Part shown: positions 6,017 through 9,907 of the stretch, one piece after another | How the letters are laid out: every line of letters starts with the position of its first letter | Numbering within the stretch: position 1 is the first letter of the stretch | Assembly (NCBI GenBank): GCA_023387135.1 | Contig: JAEWIK010000406.1 | Coordinates: forward strand, 1 to 9,907 | Direction of reading: 5' to 3' | Length of the DNA: 9,907 nt | Source of the DNA: Actinomycetes bacterium | GTDB lineage: Bacteria; Actinomycetota; Actinomycetes; Propionibacteriales; Propionibacteriaceae | Notes under the pieces: model-generated | What the model saw: the letters and a program-made list of their open reading frames with translations, nothing else | Told to the model about the DNA's origin: nothing | Databases searched by the model: none | Position numbers and translations under genes: made by a program

Positions 6017-7527
6017 CCCGGGTAGAGCGGGTGAGCGCCGAGCAACTCGGCGGCGGCAGCCTTGGTGGCGTCGGCGACCCCGTCCGCTATGGCGTACTTC
6101 GCCTTGCCGGGAGCGCCGGTGCTGGTGGCGAGCGGTGTCGTCGCCTTGAGGACGCCGGTGATCAGGTCGGCCACCCTGTCGAAGTCGTCGGCGCCGAAGC
6201 CGCGCGAGGTCAGGGCGGGAGTGCCGATCCTGACGCCGGAGGTGTACCAGGCGCCGTTCGGGTCGTTCGGCACCGAGTTGCGGTTGGTGACGATGCCCGA
6301 GTCGAGCAGCGCCGACTCGGCCTGGCGTCCGGTCAGGCCGAAGGAGCTCACGTCCATGAGGACGAGGTGGTTGTCGGTGCCGTCGGTGACCAGCTTGACC
6401 CCGCGGCTCATCAGCCCTTCGGCGAGCGCCTTGGCGTTGTCGGCGATCGCCTGGGCGTAGGTGGTGAAGGACGGCTGCCGGGCCTCGGCGAGGGCGACGG
6501 CCTTGGCGGCCATGACGTGCCCGAGCGGGCCGCCGAGCACCATCGGGCAGCCGCGGTCGACGGCGTCGGCGTACTCCGACGTGCACAGGACCATGCCGCC
6601 GCGCGGGCCGCGCAGCGACTTGTGGGTGGTGGTCGCGACGACGTGGGCGTAGGGGACGGGATCCTCCTCGCCGGTGAAGACCTTGCCCGCCACCAGGCCG
6701 GCGAAGTGGGCCATGTCGACGAACAGGGTGGCGCCCACCGCGTCGGCGATCTCGCGCATCTTCGCGAAGTTCACCCGGCGCGGGTAGGCGGAGTAGCCGG
6801 CGACGAGGATGAGCGGCTTGAACTCGCGCGCGTCGGCGAGGAGCTTGTCGTAGTCGATGAGCCCGGTGACGGGGTCGGTGCCGTACGAGTGCTGCCTGAA
6901 CATCTTGCCCGAGATGTTGTGCCGGAAGCCGTGGGTGAGGTGGCCGCCGGCGTCCAGGCTCATGCCCATGACGCGCTGCTGGTTGAAGGTCGCGCGCAGC
7001 GCCTCCCAGTCCTCTTCGCTGAGGTCGTTGACGGTCTTGGCGCCCAGGCGCTCCAGCGTGGGGGACTCGATCCTGTGCGACAGGATCGCCCAGTAGGCGA
7101 CGAGGTTGGCGTCGATGCCCGAGTGCGGCTGGACGTAGGCGTGCTCGGCTCCGAAGAGCTCCCGGGCGTGCTCGGCGGCGACCGACTCGACTGTGTCGAT
7201 GTTCTGGCAGCCCGCGTAGAACCTGTGCCCGATCGTGCCCTCGGCGTACTTGTCGGAGAGCCAGGTGCCCATCGTCATCAGGACGGGAAGCGACGCGTAG
7301 TTCTCGCTCGCTATCAGCTTCAGCGAGGCCCGCTGGTCGGCGAGCTCGGCGCGGGTGGCGTCGGCGACCCTCGGTTCGACCGACTCGATGATCCCGAGGG
7401 CCTGGCCGTAGATGGACGAGGCCCGGGCCGCCAGCGAGTTCTCCCCCGACGCCACCGAGGGCGAGGAAGTGGCTGGCGCGCCTTGCGCGGAGTAGCTGGT
7501 GGACGTGGTCGCGGCGGGGTCGCTCAC
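6004..7527 (-). CDS. glyA: Serine hydroxymethyltransferase, long form
   Basis: This PLP enzyme interconverts serine plus tetrahydrofolate with glycine plus 5,10-methylene-tetrahydrofolate in the cytosol, feeding one-carbon metabolism. It has 507 residues against about 420 for the E. coli type. The extra length is a Ser/Thr/Ala-rich N-terminus (1-30), an insertion at about 152-186 holding [18 protein letters not shown], and a C-terminal tail from about 465. I recall this insertion in the long SHMTs of chlamydiae and Leptospira. Key residues are present: IASENY at 72-77, Asp271 and His274 (DMAHFAG) at the cofactor, PLP Lys303 in [13 protein letters not shown], and Arg433 in GVRIGTPAL for the substrate carboxylate. 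GTG 7527 is chosen for the AAGGAG site 5 bases upstream. Its start overlaps the upstream membrane-protein stop by 4 bases (GTGA), so the two are probably co-translated. Function is confident. Confidence 0.96.
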   Translation of the reverse strand: MSDPAATTSTSYSAQGAPATSSPSVASGENSLAARASSIYGQALGIIESVEPRVADATRAELADQRASLKLIASENYASLPVLMTMGTWLSDKYAEGTIGHRFYAGCQNIDTVESVAAEHARELFGAEHAYVQPHSGIDANLVAYWAILSHRIESPTLERLGAKTVNDLSEEDWEALRATFNQQRVMGMSLDAGGHLTHGFRHNISGKMFRQHSYGTDPVTGLIDYDKLLADAREFKPLILVAGYSAYPRRVNFAKMREIADAVGATLFVDMAHFAGLVAGKVFTGEEDPVPYAHVVATTTHKSLRGPRGGMVLCTSEYADAVDRGCPMVLGGPLGHVMAAKAVALAEARQPSFTTYAQAIADNAKALAEGLMSRGVKLVTDGTDNHLVLMDVSSFGLTGRQAESALLDSGIVTNRNSVPNDPNGAWYTSGVRIGTPALTSRGFGADDFDRVADLITGVLKATTPLATSTGAPGKAKYAIADGVADATKAAAAELLGAHPLYPGLEV

Positions 7528-9907
7528 TCGGGCTCCTTCTCAGGCGGTCTGCTCGACGCGCTCAATCTACCGCCGCCGACTGACTGCAGCCGCTCGGCAT
7601 AGATCCCCAGACCGAGCAGCATGCCGCCAGCGCCGACCAGCGCGATCAGCCAGGGCACCCAGTCGATGCTGCCCCGGCGGGCGACGAACACGAGCACGAT
7701 GGCGAGGCCGAGGTCGGCGATCCCCGTGACCATCACCGGCCGCCACAGGCTGCGCGCGCCCAGCAGCAGGAAGCCGAGCGCCAGCACGAGGACGAGGATC
7801 GCCCGCCAGGTCTGCGGATCGGTGAGGATGGCGAGGGTGGAAGGGGCGAGCGTCGCCAGCGTCCCGGGCACCAGCAGGTGGCTGGGCTCGGTGAAGCCGT
7901 TGGGCCAGGACTTCGCCTGGTGGCGGTCCGGATCGTGGACCGAGGCCCGCCAGACCAGCAGCCCGCAGGCGAACAACACCAGCCCGAGCGGCAGGGCGTG
8001 GAACTCGACCCGCAGCAGCCGCAGCGACCAGCCGGCGACGCCGACGCCTGCCGCCGCGACCCAGCACAGCCAGGCCGGCGGCAGCACGAGCCTGTCCCGC
8101 AGCCGCAGCACAGTCGACCAGAGCGCCAGCGCGAGCAAGCCGAGGCAGGCGAGCCAGAGCGTCCACACCACCGGCCAGCCGAAAGCCGGCGGGGTGAAGT
8201 CGGTGAGCGACGGGGGCGCCGGGGCTCCCAGCCAGATGGTGATGACGAGGACGGCGGCGGCGACCAGGAGCGCCGGAGCGAACCGCCACGAGGCAGTGAG
8301 CCGATGCCTCGGCGTCCCCGCCGTCGCCCAGTGCACGACCTGGCCGGCCCAGCCGTAGAAGACCACCGCCGCCGCCGAGACCCCGACGACGGCGAAGAAG
8401 ACGGCGTCAGGGCTGCCCGCCAGGCCCGCCACGATCCGGGCGAGACCTTCATTGCCGCTGCCCGACGGGCCGTCGAAGAGGAACCTGGCGGCCCAGGCGG
8501 ACAGGACGACGGGCGCGATGCCCGCGACGGCGATCCCCGAGCCCGCGATGGCCAGCAGGGGCGGTGGAGTCGCCGCCCGGCGGTGCAGCCAGCCGGCCGC
8601 CACCGACACGGCCAGGGCCGTGACGGCGAGGGCGAGCGAGCGCGCCACGACGTCCCTTCCCGTCAACGCGAGCACGAGCGTGGGCAGCAGCGCGAGCTGC
8701 AGTCCCGTGAGCGGGAGCGGCCACCACGTCCTGTCGCGGAGCAGCAGGACGATGCCGGTGACGACGCCGGCGAGCGCGACAGGCAGCGTGTACCACTCGA
8801 CGACCGACACCTCGGCCAGCACGAGCGCGCTCCACAGCACGCCCGAGAACGCCAGGGCCGCCAGCCACCAGACGCGGTGCCGGTCGGGCTGGAGCGCCAC
8901 CACGGCCGCCCCCACGCCGAGGATGGCGCACACGACGAGGGTGGTCCCCGGGCCCGTGGCGGCCCGCGCGAGGCTCAGCAGCACCGTGATGACGGCCGTC
9001 ACGAGGGCCGACACCTCCAGCGCGAGCCGGATCTCCCGGGCGAGCCCGGCGTCCATCCCCCTGCCGGTCAGGGAGCGGCTCCACGGCGCCGCCGCGACAG
9101 CTATCAGGGCGGCGGCCGTCGCCGTCACGGGCAGCAGGTACGGGGAACCGGACCCGGGGATCAGCATGGCGCCAGCGTTGATCACCACGACGCAGATCGT
9201 GGGCAGGAACGTCAGCGCGACACCCACCCGCAGCCAGCCCGGCACGACGCGCCGTCCGGTGGTGAAGACGAGAGCCTCGACCGCCAGCAGCGAGGTGGCG
9301 GCGGCACCCGTCCACCAGGTGCGCTCGACCAGGTCGAGACCGATCGAGAACGCCCAGGGGACGCAGGACACCCCGAGCACCGAGAACCAGTAGGCGGCCG
9401 GCACCCTGTCGAGGACGGCGATCGCCATCGCCGCCACGCTCGCCACGACAGCCACCAGGCCGGCGACCATGAACCAGTCCGCCGGCGTGCCGACGGGCGG
9501 GAACCACCACAGCGCGCAGCCGACCAGGACGAGGGCGTAGGCGTAGGGGACGGCGACGGCGGCGGGTCGCAGCAGCCGGTTCGCCGCCGGTCTCCAGGCG
9601 ACCGCGAGCACGACAGCCACAGCGCCCACGGCGAGCGTGAGCGGGCGATCGGCCCAGGACAGCGTCACGGCGAGGACGAGCACCAGCCTGCCGCCCAGAT
9701 CGAGGGCCGCCAGCGTCGGGGCAGGGGGCTTGCTCTCGCCCCGGGACGTCAGCCAGACGGCGCCACCGCACCCGGCGCCGAGGGCGAGCAGCAACCACAC
9801 CTGCGCGGTGGCCGAGTGGACCGGCAGCAGCACCGCGCCGACCCCCGCCGCCACCGCGAACCACGCCCACAACGAGCCGCCGACGAACACCAGGCGCCCA
9901 CCGGGGT
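7524..9907 (-). CDS. Giant multi-helix membrane protein, SCO7613 C-terminal-like (5' end outside the window)
   Basis: No enzymatic or transport role can be assigned. The frame stays open to the right edge, giving 793 visible residues after a GTG-initiated possibility at 9890 is extended. I count about 24-26 hydrophobic helices in tandem with short loops and almost no soluble domain. The last 100 residues carry the pattern [20 protein letters not shown]...WRAILVL...[11 protein letters not shown] followed by a final helix and an EARL-like end (YAERLQ). This resembles the C-terminal region of actinobacterial SCO7613-type proteins, which often exceed 1,000 residues and may carry an N-terminal zinc ribbon. 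GTG 9890 could be a real start, but the preceding codons (PGGRL) give no clear ribosome site and the family is longer, so truncation by the window is preferred. The stop TGA overlaps the glyA start by 4 bases. The C-terminal tail (772-788) is hydrophilic, ending EKEPE. Confidence 0.8.
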   Translation of the reverse strand, partial: PGGRLVFVGGSLWAWFAVAAGVGAVLLPVHSATAQVWLLLALGAGCGGAVWLTSRGESKPPAPTLAALDLGGRLVLVLAVTLSWADRPLTLAVGAVAVVLAVAWRPAANRLLRPAAVAVPYAYALVLVGCALWWFPPVGTPADWFMVAGLVAVVASVAAMAIAVLDRVPAAYWFSVLGVSCVPWAFSIGLDLVERTWWTGAAATSLLAVEALVFTTGRRVVPGWLRVGVALTFLPTICVVVINAGAMLIPGSGSPYLLPVTATAAALIAVAAAPWSRSLTGRGMDAGLAREIRLALEVSALVTAVITVLLSLARAATGPGTTLVVCAILGVGAAVVALQPDRHRVWWLAALAFSGVLWSALVLAEVSVVEWYTLPVALAGVVTGIVLLLRDRTWWPLPLTGLQLALLPTLVLALTGRDVVARSLALAVTALAVSVAAGWLHRRAATPPPLLAIAGSGIAVAGIAPVVLSAWAARFLFDGPSGSGNEGLARIVAGLAGSPDAVFFAVVGVSAAAVVFYGWAGQVVHWATAGTPRHRLTASWRFAPALLVAAAVLVITIWLGAPAPPSLTDFTPPAFGWPVVWTLWLACLGLLALALWSTVLRLRDRLVLPPAWLCWVAAAGVGVAGWSLRLLRVEFHALPLGLVLFACGLLVWRASVHDPDRHQAKSWPNGFTEPSHLLVPGTLATLAPSTLAILTDPQTWRAILVLVLALGFLLLGARSLWRPVMVTGIADLGLAIVLVFVARRGSIDWVPWLIALVGAGGMLLGLGIYAERLQSVGGGRLSASSRPPEKEPE
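7533..7538 (-). promoter_or_regulatory. Strong ribosome binding site (AAGGAG) for glyA inside the upstream gene
   Basis: AAGGAG ends 5 bases before GTG 7527. It lies within the last codons of the upstream membrane protein and encodes part of its EKEPE tail. It fixes the glyA start and allows both coupled and independent initiation. Confidence 0.85.

Noticed and set aside
5423..6586. - strand open frame of 387 codons spanning the convergent gap
   Set aside because: It is the shifted frame of glyA running on antisense to DUF2207; it lacks a ribosome site and domains.
7528..7600. Glycine or folate riboswitch before glyA
   Set aside because: The region is coding sequence for the membrane protein up to 4 bases into glyA, and no conserved riboswitch core was recognisable.
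4939..7602. Very long + strand open frame (887 codons) running across the DUF2207 gene end and antisense to all of glyA
   Set aside because: It overlaps two confidently identified genes, has Arg/Gly/Val/Asp-rich low-complexity translation with no motif, and such open shadow frames are expected opposite high-GC genes.
8449..9870. - strand open frame of 473 codons inside the giant membrane protein gene
   Set aside because: It is a same-strand shifted frame; its translation is Arg/Gly-rich and soluble, whereas the overlapping frame gives well-formed membrane helices and the coupled stop.

Overview
The window looks like a chromosomal segment of a high-GC Gram-positive bacterium (Actinomycetota). 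The reasons are the very high GC at third codon positions, frequent GTG starts, a Gln/Pro-rich cytoplasmic leader on a membrane-anchored protease, and a giant multi-helix membrane protein of a type known from Streptomyces and relatives. A placement near Propionibacteriaceae is only a guess. No phage, insertion-sequence, tRNA, rRNA or CRISPR signal was seen, and no gene-free stretch exceeds 300 bases (the longest is 162).

Layout, left to right. (1) 2-2934, + strand: a MacB/LolD-type ABC ATPase, cut by the left edge, overlapped by one base by an 8-helix FtsX-like permease. Together they form an efflux or lipid/lipoprotein-handling type transporter. (2) 2935-2977: a short convergent gap filled by an imperfect hairpin. 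(3) 2978-4087, - strand: a membrane-anchored neutral zinc metallopeptidase with HEFGH and a repetitive Gln/Pro leader, probably read from a leaderless mRNA. (4) 4088-4249: a divergent promoter region with a perfect 12-bp palindrome. (5) 4250-5944, + strand: a secreted/membrane DUF2207 protein. (6) 5945-6003: a convergent gap with a 9-bp perfect hairpin and two mutually exclusive smaller hairpins. (7) 9907-6004, - strand: the C-terminal part of a roughly 25-helix membrane protein resembling the SCO7613 C-terminal family, overlapping by 4 bases (GTGA) the start of glyA, a long-form serine hydroxymethyltransferase.

How the genes relate. Four of the five non-glyA products sit in the membrane and the fifth is the cytosolic ATPase that energises the permease, so this is an envelope-biased neighbourhood. 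Only two pairs look co-translated: ATPase with permease, and giant membrane protein with glyA. The metallopeptidase and the DUF2207 protein share one divergent control region but have no proven joint function.

I did not find convincing evidence of a previously undescribed multi-gene system. The points most worth a second look are the leaderless-type promoter of the peptidase, the repeat-built and codon-atypical peptidase leader with a shared 9-mer in its promoter, the insertion plus terminal extensions in the long SHMT and its tight coupling to an uncharacterised membrane protein, and the competing hairpins over the glyA stop codon.
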